Below the pieces are notes generated by a model, which was not told where the DNA came from, made no database searches, and worked only from the letters and a program-made list of their open reading frames with translations. From Geodermatophilaceae bacterium URHB0062 (lineage in GTDB: Bacteria > Actinomycetota > Actinomycetes > Mycobacteriales > Geodermatophilaceae), in NCBI GenBank assembly GCA_000620185.1, contig KK211086.1, positions 186,001-250,000 of the forward strand: a stretch of DNA of 64,000 nt, given 5' to 3'. The translations under genes were made by a program, and so were the position numbers. Positions 33,180-41,555 of this stretch are shown here, piece after piece (position 1 is the stretch's first letter; the number at the start of each line of letters is the position of its first letter).

Positions 33180-34552
33180 CGGGCGGCCCATCCGCCCCCG
33201 GGCCGCGACGGGGCAGCCTGCGGTTCCGGGTGACGGCGCTGGCCGCCCTCGCCGTCCTCGCCGTGCTCGGCACCGCGGGCGCCGGCCTCACGCTCGCGCA
33301 TCGCGCCGTCCTCGTCGACGGCCTCGACGAGGGCCTGGCCGACCAGGCCGATGCGGTCGCCGACCGGCTGCGCGCCGGGCGGCCGGCCGGCGACCTGCCC
33401 GCCGAGGACGTCGTCGTCCAGGTGGTGGACCCGGGTGGAGCGGTGCTCGCCGGCTCGCCACGGCTGCCGGCCCGCCGCATCTGGGCCGAGGTCCCCCGGC
33501 GGACGACGGTCGTCGACGGCACCATGCCGAACAACGGCACCGACGCCCGCGTGCTGACCATGCCCGTCGGCCACGACGTCGTGTATGTCGCCGGCACGCT
33601 CGAGGACGTCGAGAGCAGCACCCGGGCACTGGCGAGCTCGCTGTTCGTGGCCGTGCCGCTCACCACCGCCGTCCTCGCCGCGCTGGTCTGGTGGCTGGTC
33701 GGACGGGTGCTGCGGCCGGTCGAGGCGATCCGCGCCGAGGTCGACCGGATCTCCCACCACCGCCTGGACCGGCGGGTTCCGGAGCCACCGACCGCGGACG
33801 AGGTGGCGCGGCTGGCGCACACGATGAACGCGATGCTCGAGCGGCTGGCCGGGTCGGCCGAGCGCCAGCGCCGGTTCGTGGCCGACGCCGCCCACGAGCT
33901 GCGCAGCCCGCTGGCCCGCATCCGGGCCGAGCTCGAGGTCGACGCCGCGCATCCCGCGTCGGCCGATCCGGCCGCCACCCACGCCTCCGTGCTCGAGCAG
34001 ACCGTGGCCCTGCAACGACTCGTCGACGACCTGCTGCTCCTCGCGCGCGGCGACGCCGGTGCGCCGGACGCCGGCGCCGCTGCCGCCGTGGATCTCGACG
34101 ACGTGGTCGGGCGGCTGGCCGCCGCTCGGCGCGGCAGTGGCCCGCGCATCGATGTCCGGGACGTCGCTCCCGTCCAGGTGCGTGGGCACGAGGCCCAGCT
34201 GGCTCGAGCGGTCGCCAACCTCCTGGACAACGCGGTCCGGTACGCGCACACCGCGGTCACCGTGACGCTGCGGGACGACGTGGGCACCGCCGTCCTCGCC
34301 GTCGCGGACGACGGTCCCGGTGTGCCGCCCGACGCCCGCGACACCGTCTTCGAGCGGTTCACCCGGCTCGACGTCGCCCGCTCGGCCGGGGGTGGTGCTG
34401 GATTGGGGTTGGCGATCGCCCGGGAGATCGCCGCGCGGCACGGCGGAACCCTGACGCTGGCGCCCGACGGCCCGCCGGGGGCGCGGTTCGAGCTCCGCAT
34501 GGCCGTGGCCCGGGAGGAGGACGGACGAATCGCCGGATCGGAGCCTGGGTAG
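33176..34552 (+). CDS. Sensor histidine kinase
   Basis: A 458-residue membrane kinase. Two hydrophobic segments ('LAALAVLAVLGTAGAGLTLA' and 'LFVAVPLTTAVLAALVWWL') flank an extracytoplasmic domain of about 115 residues. A HAMP linker follows, then HisKA with the phospho-His in 'FVADAAHELRSPLARIRAEL', and HATPase_c with N-box 'LLDNAVRYAHTAVTV', G1 'ADDGPGVPPDARDTVF' and G2 'GAGLGLAIAREIAARH'. It partners the upstream regulator. The signal is unknown; the loop is not obviously a metal or PAS domain. Confidence 0.92.
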   Translation: MTGGPSAPGPRRGSLRFRVTALAALAVLAVLGTAGAGLTLAHRAVLVDGLDEGLADQADAVADRLRAGRPAGDLPAEDVVVQVVDPGGAVLAGSPRLPARRIWAEVPRRTTVVDGTMPNNGTDARVLTMPVGHDVVYVAGTLEDVESSTRALASSLFVAVPLTTAVLAALVWWLVGRVLRPVEAIRAEVDRISHHRLDRRVPEPPTADEVARLAHTMNAMLERLAGSAERQRRFVADAAHELRSPLARIRAELEVDAAHPASADPAATHASVLEQTVALQRLVDDLLLLARGDAGAPDAGAAAAVDLDDVVGRLAAARRGSGPRIDVRDVAPVQVRGHEAQLARAVANLLDNAVRYAHTAVTVTLRDDVGTAVLAVADDGPGVPPDARDTVFERFTRLDVARSAGGGAGLGLAIAREIAARHGGTLTLAPDGPPGARFELRMAVAREEDGRIAGSEPG

Positions 34553-34593
34553 GGGCTCGGCAGAAGATCCATTCCCGATCAGAGGAGCAGTCA

Positions 34594-35061
34594 GTGGCCA
34601 GCGTGCAGGAATCCGTCGACGTCGACGTCCCGATCCGCGTCGCCTACGACCAGTGGACGCAGTTCGAGAGCTTCCCCCAGTTCATGGGCGGGGTCGAGCG
34701 GATCACGCAGCTCGACGACACCCACACCCACTGGATCACCAACATCGACGGCGTCAAGCGCGAGTTCGACGCCGAGATCACCGAGCAGCACCCGGAAGAG
34801 CGCGTCGCCTGGACGAGCACCACCGGCGAGGCCAAGCACGCGGGCGTCGTCACCTTCCACCGACTGGACGACGCCAAGACCCGCGTGATGATCCAGATCG
34901 ACTGGGAGCCCGAGGGGCTGGTGGAGAAGGCCGGCGCGGCGCTGGGCTTCGACGACCGGCAGGTCAAGGCCGACGCCAAGAAGTTCAAGGAGTTCATCGA
35001 GAGCCGCGGCAGCGAGACCGGCGCCTGGCGCGGCGACGTCTCCCGTCCTGACCAGCCGTGA
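34594..35061 (+). CDS. SRPBCC / polyketide cyclase-like protein
   Basis: A 155-residue START-like lipid- or ligand-binding protein of the 'SRPBCC family / cyclase' group: 'SVQESVDVDVPIRVAYDQWT', then 'QFESFPQFMGGVERITQLDD', 'HWITNIDGVKREFDAEITEQ' and 'RVAWTSTTGEAKHAGVVTFH'. The closely similar actinobacterial proteins are abundant stress or desiccation proteins of unknown ligand. GTG 34594 has AGAGGAGC ahead. A terminator hairpin follows the stop, so it is monocistronic. Confidence 0.85.
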   Translation: MASVQESVDVDVPIRVAYDQWTQFESFPQFMGGVERITQLDDTHTHWITNIDGVKREFDAEITEQHPEERVAWTSTTGEAKHAGVVTFHRLDDAKTRVMIQIDWEPEGLVEKAGAALGFDDRQVKADAKKFKEFIESRGSETGAWRGDVSRPDQP

Positions 35062-35081
35062 CCTGATCGAAGGACGCCGAC

Positions 35082-35114
35082 GGCGCCCGCTCCCGGAACT
35101 CGGGGGCGGGCGCC
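35082..35114 (+). terminator. Hairpin terminator after SRPBCC gene
   Basis: Thirteen-base arms GGCGCCCGCTCCC and GGGGGCGGGCGCC pair over all but one position, around a 7-base loop, 20 bases past the stop. No T-run. Confidence 0.78.
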
Positions 35115-35162
35115 GCGCTCATGAGTGACATCACCCCGTCGAGTGATGGTTCTTCGGTGAGT

Positions 35163-35226
35163 TATCAAGTTGACCTACGTTCCGTCGGAATAGGATGGCA
35201 TGCACCTGACTTGATACGGGTGTATC
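35163..35226. promoter_or_regulatory. Inverted repeats and promoter-like region before the 48-residue small protein
   Basis: TATCAAGT (35163-35170) and ACTTGATA (35209-35216) are perfect 8-base inverted arms, and GATAC-GGGT-GTATC (35213-35226) is a second palindrome. The region also holds TTGACC and TAGGAT, with short 15-base spacing. It is AT-richer than its surroundings, as expected for a regulated promoter of the small gene at 35256. Confidence 0.5.
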
Positions 35227-35255
35227 CACCGAAGAAGCGATGAAAGGCACTTGAG

Positions 35256-35402
35256 ATGAGCAGCGTGACGTCCAGCTGGAAGCAGCGTCGTGCGGCGGCG
35301 CGTACGCGGCGGGCGCTCGACCAGGCCCTCGCCCGTACCAGCAGCCCGGCGATGCGCGACGAGCTCCTGACTATGGCGAACAACGAGTTCCTCCTCCGCT
35401 GA
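35256..35402 (+). CDS. Conserved-looking 48-residue small protein
   Basis: A short gene that many gene callers miss: 'MSSVTSSWKQRRAAARTRRA' followed by 'LDQALARTSSPAMRDELLTM' and 'ANNEFLLR'. It is basic at the N-terminus with an amphipathic helix and a Met-Arg-Asp-Glu-Leu-Leu box that I recall from actinobacterial small proteins of unknown role. It is supported by the clean ATG, an upstream AAAGGCACTTGAG ribosome-site region, its own regulatory palindromes and a terminator downstream. Function unknown; a nucleic-acid- or membrane-binding peptide is possible from the Arg-rich start. Confidence 0.6.
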   Translation: MSSVTSSWKQRRAAARTRRALDQALARTSSPAMRDELLTMANNEFLLR

Positions 35403-35436
35403 TCCGGCGCCGCCGTTCCGGCGCCCGGACTCCCCC

Positions 35437-35468
35437 CGACCCCGGTTCCCTTGTGGTGGCCGGGGTCG
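35437..35468 (+). terminator. Hairpin after the 48-residue small protein gene
   Basis: A perfect 9-base stem, CGACCCCGG with CCGGGGTCG, around a 14-base loop, 34 bases after the small-gene stop. The remaining 230 bases up to the next gene show no other feature I can support. Confidence 0.6.
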
Positions 35469-35698
35469 TGTGCTGTTCGGAAAAGCCGCAGGTGACGGCT
35501 GGTTGCGGTGAGCTGTCATGCTGTTGCCGTGCGTGGCGGCCAGGGCGCGGGTTCACTCCTTCGGGTCGACGGACTCAGGCGGACGTCCGTGGCTGCCGAT
35601 GCAGCAGGCGTGACCATCCCCGGGGCGACCGCCGCCTCCGGCCGATCCGCCTCGTCGCGGATGCCGGAGCGGGGTGCCGCGCACCCGGGAGACCGGCG

Positions 35699-37765
35699 AT
35701 GACGGCAGCCCCGTCCACCGAGGCGCGCGAGACCTCGGGCGCCACGACGGGCGGCCTGCTGCGGTACGTCCGTCGGGAGGGCGGTGACCAGGCCGTCGCG
35801 CGGATGCTCGAGATCTCCGACGTGCCCTACACCGCCGAACAGCTCGACGACCAGTCCCTGTGGTGGAGCTACGACACCCGCATCCGGCTGTTCGCCGCGG
35901 CGACCGAGGTGCTCGACGACCCCCGGACGATGTTCAAGGTCGGCGCGTCGGCGCTGCACAGCGGACTGGCGCACTCGCTGGTCCTGCTGCTGCGGGCCAT
36001 GGGCTCGCCGCGCACGGTGTTCCAGCGTCTACCGCGGGCCGTCGCGAAGTTCACGACCACGTCGACGATGGAGATCGTCGAGTCCGGGGCCGTCTCGGCG
36101 ACCATCCGGTACACGCTGCATCCCGGTTACCCCCACTCGCGGCTCGACTGCGAGTACGCGCAGGGCCTCATCACCACCGTGCCGACGGTCTTCGGCCTGC
36201 CGCCGGCGCGGATCGAGCACGACGAGTGCGAGTCCGACGGTCACCAGGCCTGCATCTACCGCCTGAGCTGGGACCGGCGGTCGTTGCTGCGCCGCCGGCG
36301 CAAGGACGACGCGGCGGACGACCCCGAGCTCACCGCGCTGCGGGGCCAGCTGCGCATCCTGCAGTCGGCCGCGACCGACCTGGTGGGCAGCGACGACCTG
36401 GAGACCGCGCTGCAGCGCATCGTCGCCCGTGCCGCCGAGTCCGTGCTCGCCCCGGCCTACCTGCTGGCGGTGTCGGCCCCGGGTGACGGACCGCCGCTGG
36501 TGCACAGCGCCGGGCTGCCGACCGCGGAGGTCCCGGCCCTGGCCGAGACGCTGCTCGCCGGCGGGGACCTCGGCCCCGGGGCCGTGGTCGTCGACGTCGC
36601 CTCGGCGCGCCGGTCGCACGGCCGCCTGGCCGCCCTCTACCGCCCCGGCGACGGGGCGATGGGCGACGAGGCCGCCATGCTCGCCGCGTACGCGGGCCAC
36701 GCCGCGGCCGCGCTCGACCTGCTGATCGCGCTGGAGGACTCCCGCCAGGAGGCCGATCGCGCCAGCGCGCTGCTCTCTCTGGCGCACGAGCTGTCCACCG
36801 CGGACGGCGCCACCGCCGTGTGCGCCGTCGTCACCGAAGCGCTGCCGCGGATCGTGGGCTGCACGAGCGCCGGCGTGCTGCTGTGGGACGCGGCGACCGC
36901 CCGCCTCACCAGCCAGTCATCGATCGGGCTCACCGATGACGGGCACGAGTTCATGCTCGGATCGCCGCTGAGCCCCGAGGACACCCCCGAGCTCCTGGGC
37001 ATGCTGAGCGACCGGGAGCCGCGGATCTTCAGCACGCGGGACAGCAGCTCGGCCCTGCACCGGCTGCTCACGGCGACCGGCCTCTCCGACGTCGTCGCCG
37101 TCCCGCTGCAGTCGGGTGGCACCTTCCTCGGCGTCGCGACCGCGAGCTGGCGCGCCGGCGAGGCGCCCGCGTCCCTGGCCGGTGACGTCCTCGCGCGGCT
37201 GCGCGGTGTCGGCGACCAGGCGTCGACCGCGCTGGAGAACGCGCGGCTGCTGGAGACCGTCCGGCACCAGGCCTCCCACGACCCCCTCACCGGGCTGCCC
37301 AACCGGGTGCTCTTCCTCGAGCGCCTCGAGCGCGCCCTCCTGGGCAGCGCGCGCCACGCGCAGGTGGCGGTCCTCTACTGCGACCTCGACCGGTTCAAGC
37401 AGGTCAACGACTCGTACGGCCACGCGGCGGGCGACGAGTTGCTGCGGCAGGTGGCCGCCCGGTTGAGCGGTGCCGTGCGCCCCGGCGACACAGTCGCCCG
37501 GCTCAGCGGCGACGAGTTCGCCATGATCCTGCCGGGACTGGCCGGTCGCGCGGAGGCCGACCGGGTCGTGGACCGCGTCCTGGCCTCCTTCGCCGAGCGC
37601 TTCCGCATCGAGGGCCGGGACGTCGCCATGGCCACCAGCGTGGGCGTGGCCATGCACACGGGCGTGGAGACGGCCGCCGAGCAGTTGCTGCGCGAGGCCG
37701 ACGCGGCGATGTACCGGCACAAGCAGGGCAGCGGCCGCCGCACCTCCGACGTCCCCGGAACCTGA
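35699..37765 (+). CDS. V4R/GAF-domain diguanylate cyclase
   Basis: A 688-residue cytoplasmic signal protein. Residues about 20-195 resemble a V4R-like ligand-binding domain (end: 'RIEHDECESDGHQACIYRLS', with conserved Cys/His). Two GAF-like modules follow (about 215-345 and 360-500). The C-terminal GGDEF domain starts at 'ASHDPLTGLPNRVLFLERLE' and has 'LYCDLDRFKQVNDSYGHAAG' and the active-loop 'VARLSGDEFAMIL', which is SGDEF instead of GGDEF. That variant can still be active but weaker. No EAL domain is present. ATG 35699 follows a GGGAG ribosome site. Confidence 0.88.
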   Translation: MTAAPSTEARETSGATTGGLLRYVRREGGDQAVARMLEISDVPYTAEQLDDQSLWWSYDTRIRLFAAATEVLDDPRTMFKVGASALHSGLAHSLVLLLRAMGSPRTVFQRLPRAVAKFTTTSTMEIVESGAVSATIRYTLHPGYPHSRLDCEYAQGLITTVPTVFGLPPARIEHDECESDGHQACIYRLSWDRRSLLRRRRKDDAADDPELTALRGQLRILQSAATDLVGSDDLETALQRIVARAAESVLAPAYLLAVSAPGDGPPLVHSAGLPTAEVPALAETLLAGGDLGPGAVVVDVASARRSHGRLAALYRPGDGAMGDEAAMLAAYAGHAAAALDLLIALEDSRQEADRASALLSLAHELSTADGATAVCAVVTEALPRIVGCTSAGVLLWDAATARLTSQSSIGLTDDGHEFMLGSPLSPEDTPELLGMLSDREPRIFSTRDSSSALHRLLTATGLSDVVAVPLQSGGTFLGVATASWRAGEAPASLAGDVLARLRGVGDQASTALENARLLETVRHQASHDPLTGLPNRVLFLERLERALLGSARHAQVAVLYCDLDRFKQVNDSYGHAAGDELLRQVAARLSGAVRPGDTVARLSGDEFAMILPGLAGRAEADRVVDRVLASFAERFRIEGRDVAMATSVGVAMHTGVETAAEQLLREADAAMYRHKQGSGRRTSDVPGT

Positions 37766-37771
37766 CCGGGC

Positions 37772-38602
37772 TCAGTCCCGCAGCCGGGCCCTCAGCCTCG
37801 CCCGGTCATCCGGTCCGAAGCCGTGCGCGTCCAGCCAGCCGACCGGACCGCCGAACCGCTCGTCGAGCACGGTGAGTAGGCGGTCCATCGTGTCCGCGCG
37901 CGGCGTGTGGCTGGCGACGTCCCGGCGCTCCATGTCCTCGGCGTAGGTCGGTGACGCCGCGAGCTTGGCGACCAGCGCCTCGATGACGTCGGCGGTCATG
38001 GCGTAGTCCCGCACGATCTCCTCGTGCGCGACGCCGGCCACGGCCAGCGCCAGTGCGACCACCACTCCGGTGCGGTCCTTGCCGGCCGCGCAGTGCACCA
38101 CGCTGGCGCCGTCCCCCGGCTCGGCGAGTGCGCGCAGGGCGTCCACCACGGCGTCGCCCCGGTCGGCGAGGTAGCCGAGGTAGGAGCGGACCGCGGGCGG
38201 CTCGTCCTGGTCGTGTGTGGCCGTCTGCCGGGGCAGCAGTGACTCGCCCCACGCCTCGGGCAGGTCCAGCGGCTCGTCCTCCTCGACCGCGAAGACGTCG
38301 GTGTGATGGCCGCGCTCCGGGAGCAGGGTGAAGTGGCGGTGGGTGACCTCGGGGACGTCGCGGAGCGGGCCGCGGCCCTCGAGCAGGATCTCGGCCGTCG
38401 TCCGCAGGTCGATCACCTCGCGCAGCCCGATCTCCCCGACCAGCCGGCGGACGTCGTCGTCGCTGAGGGTCTGCAGGTTGTCGCTGCGCAGGATGCGGCC
38501 GGACACCGTCCGGCCCCCGTCGGTGGTCGGCAGATCGCCGAGGTCGCGCGTGTTCGTCGTCCCGTCGAGCCGCACCCAGCGGCCGGTGCGCGTGGAGGTC
38601 AC
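37772..38602 (-). CDS. Tyrosine-protein phosphatase (dual-specificity-like)
   Basis: A 276-residue phosphatase of the actinobacterial PtpB-like group. The CX5R motif is 'GASVVHCAAGKDRTGVVVAL' (HCAAGKDRTG), and N-terminal 'GTTNTRDLGDLPTTDGGRTV' and 'GLREVIDLRTTAEILLEG' are family hallmarks. It should dephosphorylate tyrosine, or lipid phosphates as PtpB does. The GTG at 38602 lies 51 bases from the divergent YunG-like gene. It is convergent with the diguanylate cyclase, 6 bases apart. Confidence 0.88.
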   Translation of the reverse strand: MTSTRTGRWVRLDGTTNTRDLGDLPTTDGGRTVSGRILRSDNLQTLSDDDVRRLVGEIGLREVIDLRTTAEILLEGRGPLRDVPEVTHRHFTLLPERGHHTDVFAVEEDEPLDLPEAWGESLLPRQTATHDQDEPPAVRSYLGYLADRGDAVVDALRALAEPGDGASVVHCAAGKDRTGVVVALALAVAGVAHEEIVRDYAMTADVIEALVAKLAASPTYAEDMERRDVASHTPRADTMDRLLTVLDERFGGPVGWLDAHGFGPDDRARLRARLRD

Positions 38603-38653
38603 GGCCCCGACGGTACGTGCCGGGCTGTCGGTACCCGACGCTACGTTCCCGTC

Positions 38654-39046
38654 GTGGGCCGGCCGAGAACCCTGACGGACATCGAGTCCGCGCTGCGGGC
38701 GTCCTGGGGCGTCGACGTCTGCGAGGACCCTGCCGACGTCCCGCACTGGTCGCCGGCCTTCCCCGCCGTCGGGCAGTGCGGCCCGACCGCGCTCGTCCTG
38801 CACGACCTGCTCGGTGGTGACCTCGTCGTGGCCGGGGTGACCGCTGCCGACGGCACGCCGCGCGGCTACCACTGGTGGAACCGGTTGCCCGGCGGCGAGG
38901 AGGTCGACCTCACGCGGGAGCAGTTCAGGGACGGCGAGGTCGTCGGGCCCGGCCGCGTGCTCGCCCGACCGGACGGTCCCATGAAGCGCGGGGAGGAGCA
39001 GTACCTGACGCTGCGGGCCCGGGTTCTGGCAGCGCTGGATGGCTAG
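38654..39046 (+). CDS. YunG-like protein, unknown function
   Basis: A 130-residue protein with the YunG pattern: 'WSPAFPAVGQCGPTALVLHD', 'YHWWNRLPGGEEVDLTREQF' and a C-terminal 'KRGEEQYLTLRARVLAAL'. The Gly-Gln-Cys and His-Trp-Trp-Asn residues are the most conserved ones and suggest a papain-like (NlpC-related) fold, which is speculation. It starts at GTG 38654. Its last bases overlap the convergent glycosylase-like gene by four bases. Confidence 0.75.
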   Translation: MGRPRTLTDIESALRASWGVDVCEDPADVPHWSPAFPAVGQCGPTALVLHDLLGGDLVVAGVTAADGTPRGYHWWNRLPGGEEVDLTREQFRDGEVVGPGRVLARPDGPMKRGEEQYLTLRARVLAALDG

Positions 39047-39924
39047 CCCCGGAGCAGGCCCGCGCAGACGTCGACGAGCCGGGCACGCAGGACGGCGGCG
39101 CGGGCCGACAGCGCCCGCTGCCGGGCCACGTACTCCGCCTTGCCGGCCGGCGTCTCCACCGCGACGGCGGGCTCGCCGTACGAGGTCAGGTCGTAGGGCG
39201 CCGCCTGCATGTCCAGCAGCCGCACGTCGCGGGCGAGTTCGAAGCAGTCCAGCGCCAGGTCGCCCGGCACGGCGGGCCCCAGCTTGAGCGCCCATTTGTG
39301 GCAGTCCATCGACGCGTGCAGGCACCCCGGCTGCTCGAGGTCGGGCTGGGTCGACCGGGTGGGCTGCTCTCGGTTGAGCGGCGCGGCCGCCGGCGTGAAG
39401 AACCGGAAGGCGTCGTAGTGGGTGCACCGGATCGGATGCGCCTCGACGACCGCGTCCGTGCCGGCTTGACCCAGCCTCAGGGGGAGTTCGTGTCGGTGGC
39501 GCTCCTGGCGGTAGACCATCGCCCACTCGTGCAGGCCGAAGCAGCCGGTGAACGCGGGGCGGGACGCCGTTGCCGACAGCAGCCGGTGCACGAAGGCGAC
39601 CGTGTCCCTGCGGTCGGTCAGGAACGCCTCGACGTCCAGCCCCACGCGGCCGTCGGCGTCCTCGGCGTACCAGCGCCAGGCCGTGTGGGGCGCGGGCCCG
39701 CCCGCGGACGGCTCGAGGGTGACGCCCGCACCCGGGTGCCATCGGCGCAGCAGGGACGGGCGGGTGTTGTAGTACTCGAAGAGGAAGTCCTCGATCGCGT
39801 GCCGCTCGCCCCGCGCCCGCCGGGCACGGTGTCCCGCCGTCAGCCGGTCGGCCCGTTCCGCGTGCTCCGCCGCGAGCGCCGCCCACGTCTCCGGGGCCAG
39901 CAGGTCGGGGGAGGCGGTGCGCAC
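39043..39924 (-). CDS. 3-methyladenine DNA glycosylase-like protein
   Basis: A 293-residue soluble protein matching an actinobacterial group labelled 3-methyladenine DNA glycosylase. Recognisable stretches are 'AIEDFLFEYYNTRPSLLRRW', 'AFTGCFGLHEWAMVYRQERH', 'CTHYDAFRFFTPAAAPLNRE' and 'EQPGCLHASMDCHKWALKLG'. No helix-hairpin-helix glycosylase motif is visible, so the repair function rests on family naming rather than on residues I can see. It starts at GTG 39924. It lies downstream of bdhA on the same strand with a 59-base gap. Confidence 0.72.
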   Translation of the reverse strand: MRTASPDLLAPETWAALAAEHAERADRLTAGHRARRARGERHAIEDFLFEYYNTRPSLLRRWHPGAGVTLEPSAGGPAPHTAWRWYAEDADGRVGLDVEAFLTDRRDTVAFVHRLLSATASRPAFTGCFGLHEWAMVYRQERHRHELPLRLGQAGTDAVVEAHPIRCTHYDAFRFFTPAAAPLNREQPTRSTQPDLEQPGCLHASMDCHKWALKLGPAVPGDLALDCFELARDVRLLDMQAAPYDLTSYGEPAVAVETPAGKAEYVARQRALSARAAVLRARLVDVCAGLLRG

Positions 39925-39983
39925 CCGACCAGGGTAGGAGGGCCGTCTGCCCGGGACGGCGCCGGTGAGCTCCGGTCAGGTCG

Positions 39984-40739
39984 TCAGTGAGCGCTCCACC
40001 CGCCGTCCATCACCAGCGAGGTGCCGGTGACCGACGTCGCGGCCGGGGAGCAGAGGAACGCCACCGCTTCGGCGACCTCCGCGGGCTCGATCAACCGCTT
40101 GATGGCGGCCGGCGCGAGCATGACCCGCTCGACCACCTCGTCCTCGGACAACCCGTGCGCCTTGGCCTGGTCGGCGATCTGGCCCTCCACCAGGGGCGTG
40201 CGCACGTAGGCGGGGTTGACGCAGTTGGAGGTGACGCCGTGCTCGGCGCCCTCGACCGCGATGACCTTCGACAGGCCTTCCAGACCGTGCTTGGCCGTCA
40301 CGTACGCCGACTTGTACGCCGAGGCGCGCAGCCCGTGGATGGAGCTGATGTTCACGACCCGGCCCCAGCCCCGCTCGTACATGTGCGGCAGGGCACCGCG
40401 GACCAGCCGGAAAGGGGCCTCGAGCATCAGCCGCAGGATGTAGGAGAACCGGTCGACCGGGAACTCGTGCAGCGGCGCCACGTGCTGCAGCCCCGCGTTG
40501 TTGACCAGGATGTCGACGTCGAGGTCGAGGGCGTCCACGGCGTCCAGATCGGACAGGTCGACGGCGACGGCGGTGCCGCCGACGGACTCGGCGACCGCCT
40601 TCGCGGCCTCGGCGTCGCGGTCGACGACGACCACGTGGGCACCGGCCTCGCCCAGCCTGAGGGCGCATGCCCGGCCGATGCCGGATGCACCCCCGGTGAT
40701 GAGTGCGCGTCGACCGGACAGGGGTGCGGGGTCAGCCAT
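39984..40739 (-). CDS. 3-hydroxybutyrate dehydrogenase (SDR)
   Basis: A 251-residue classical short-chain dehydrogenase that oxidises (R)-3-hydroxybutyrate with NAD+ in ketone-body or PHB use. The cofactor loop is 'ALITGGASGIGRACALRLGE', NNAG is in 'DILVNNAGLQHVAP', the catalytic Tyr-x-x-x-Lys is 'YVTAKHGLEGLSKVI', and the catalytic Ser is in 'NISSIHGLRAS'. The 'LQHVAPLHEFPVDRFSYILR' segment is typical of BdhA. ATG 40739 gives 'MADPAPLSGRRALITGG'. The gene is isolated, with no PHB synthase nearby. Confidence 0.87.
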   Translation of the reverse strand: MADPAPLSGRRALITGGASGIGRACALRLGEAGAHVVVVDRDAEAAKAVAESVGGTAVAVDLSDLDAVDALDLDVDILVNNAGLQHVAPLHEFPVDRFSYILRLMLEAPFRLVRGALPHMYERGWGRVVNISSIHGLRASAYKSAYVTAKHGLEGLSKVIAVEGAEHGVTSNCVNPAYVRTPLVEGQIADQAKAHGLSEDEVVERVMLAPAAIKRLIEPAEVAEAVAFLCSPAATSVTGTSLVMDGGWSAH

Positions 40740-40825
40740 GCCCTCGACGTTATGCCGCCGACGTCCTGACCGCGCAACCGGACGGTCTCCCCGCGACGGC
40801 TGCCGCGGGGACACCGTCCTGCGGT

Positions 40826-40993
40826 TCAGTCGGGTTCGTTGCCCGGGCGCATGACGCCGTCGTCGCGCTGGGCGTCGTCATCCGTGGTGAGCGTCGCGTC
40901 GCCCTCGGGTGCCTCGTCGGTCTGCTTCTCGGCCACCGGGCCGTCGGAGGTGTCCGGGGACTCGCCGTAGCCCGTCGGATCGGACTCGCTCAT
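40826..40993 (-). CDS. Small acidic protein, second of a coupled pair
   Basis: A 55-residue, Asp/Glu-rich protein ('MSESDPTGYGESPDTSDGPV' and onward) with no hydrophobic core and so disordered. ATG 40993 overlaps the stop of the next acidic gene upstream by four bases (ATGA), which is good evidence for a coupled operon. Function unknown. It is one of several tiny acidic proteins of similar composition in the window. Confidence 0.6.
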   Translation of the reverse strand: MSESDPTGYGESPDTSDGPVAEKQTDEAPEGDATLTTDDDAQRDDGVMRPGNEPD

Positions 40994-41241
40994 GCGTCGC
41001 TCCCGCCTGATCGTTGCGTGGGGCTCGAGACCTCGCCCGAGGCGCCGGCCCGCGTGCCCCGGGCGACGTCGCTGTCCGCGCCCGCGGGCAGGTCGTCACC
41101 CTGGGCGGCGTCCCGTTCGAGCGCCTCGTCCCGGGTGAGGGGCACGTCATCGAACGACGAGCCCGTGTCGGCGTTGTCGCCGCTGGCCGACGACGTGGGG
41201 ATGTCCTGCTGGATCCGGTCGCTGCCCGGTGGGTCGGTCAT
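40990..41241 (-). CDS. Small acidic protein, first of a coupled pair
   Basis: An 83-residue acidic, Ser/Asp/Gly-rich protein ('MTDPPGSDRIQQDIPTSSAS', 'TRDEALERDAAQGDDLPAGA') with no predicted fold. ATG 41241 follows an AGGAGG ribosome site, strong for so small a gene. It is translationally coupled to the 55-residue gene that follows. Such proteins may be stress or desiccation protectants, but that is a guess from composition. Confidence 0.65.
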   Translation of the reverse strand: MTDPPGSDRIQQDIPTSSASGDNADTGSSFDDVPLTRDEALERDAAQGDDLPAGADSDVARGTRAGASGEVSSPTQRSGGSDA

Positions 41242-41374
41242 GTCGGTCCTCCTGTCCTGGGTGGTCCGCCCAGGCATGCCCGCCGTCCCGGTCCGGAAAC
41301 GACGACGGCCGCCTCCACGACGATGGGGAAGCGGCCGCCGGGTCAGGCAGGTCGATGCCAGCTGTCACGTCGTG

Positions 41375-41555
41375 CCGAGCGGGGGTCCGGAGGACTCCCC
41401 GAGGGGCGACATGAGGGCTCGACGCAGGAGGGGACGGCACCTGGCCGCGGTTGGGCCGAGTGGGGCCCGGAGGGTCCCGCGAGGCACGACACGGGGGCTC
41501 GGCGCAGCAGGGGAACGGCTCCTGGCCGCGGTCGGAGCCCGGAGGGCGACATCAG
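41375..41555. repeat. 81-bp tandem repeat (two full copies and a partial third)
   Basis: Unit 1 (41375-41455) and unit 2 (41456-41536) align end to end with similar words in order: CCGAG, CCGGAG, a CGACAT/CGACAC block, GGGCTCG and CTGGCCGCGGT. A partial third copy (CCCGGAGGGCGACATCA) runs into the stop region of the acyl-CoA dehydrogenase gene. The surrounding gap (41242-41551) also holds a CGGCCGC/GCGGCCG hairpin at 41306-41337, a possible terminator. Confidence 0.8.
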
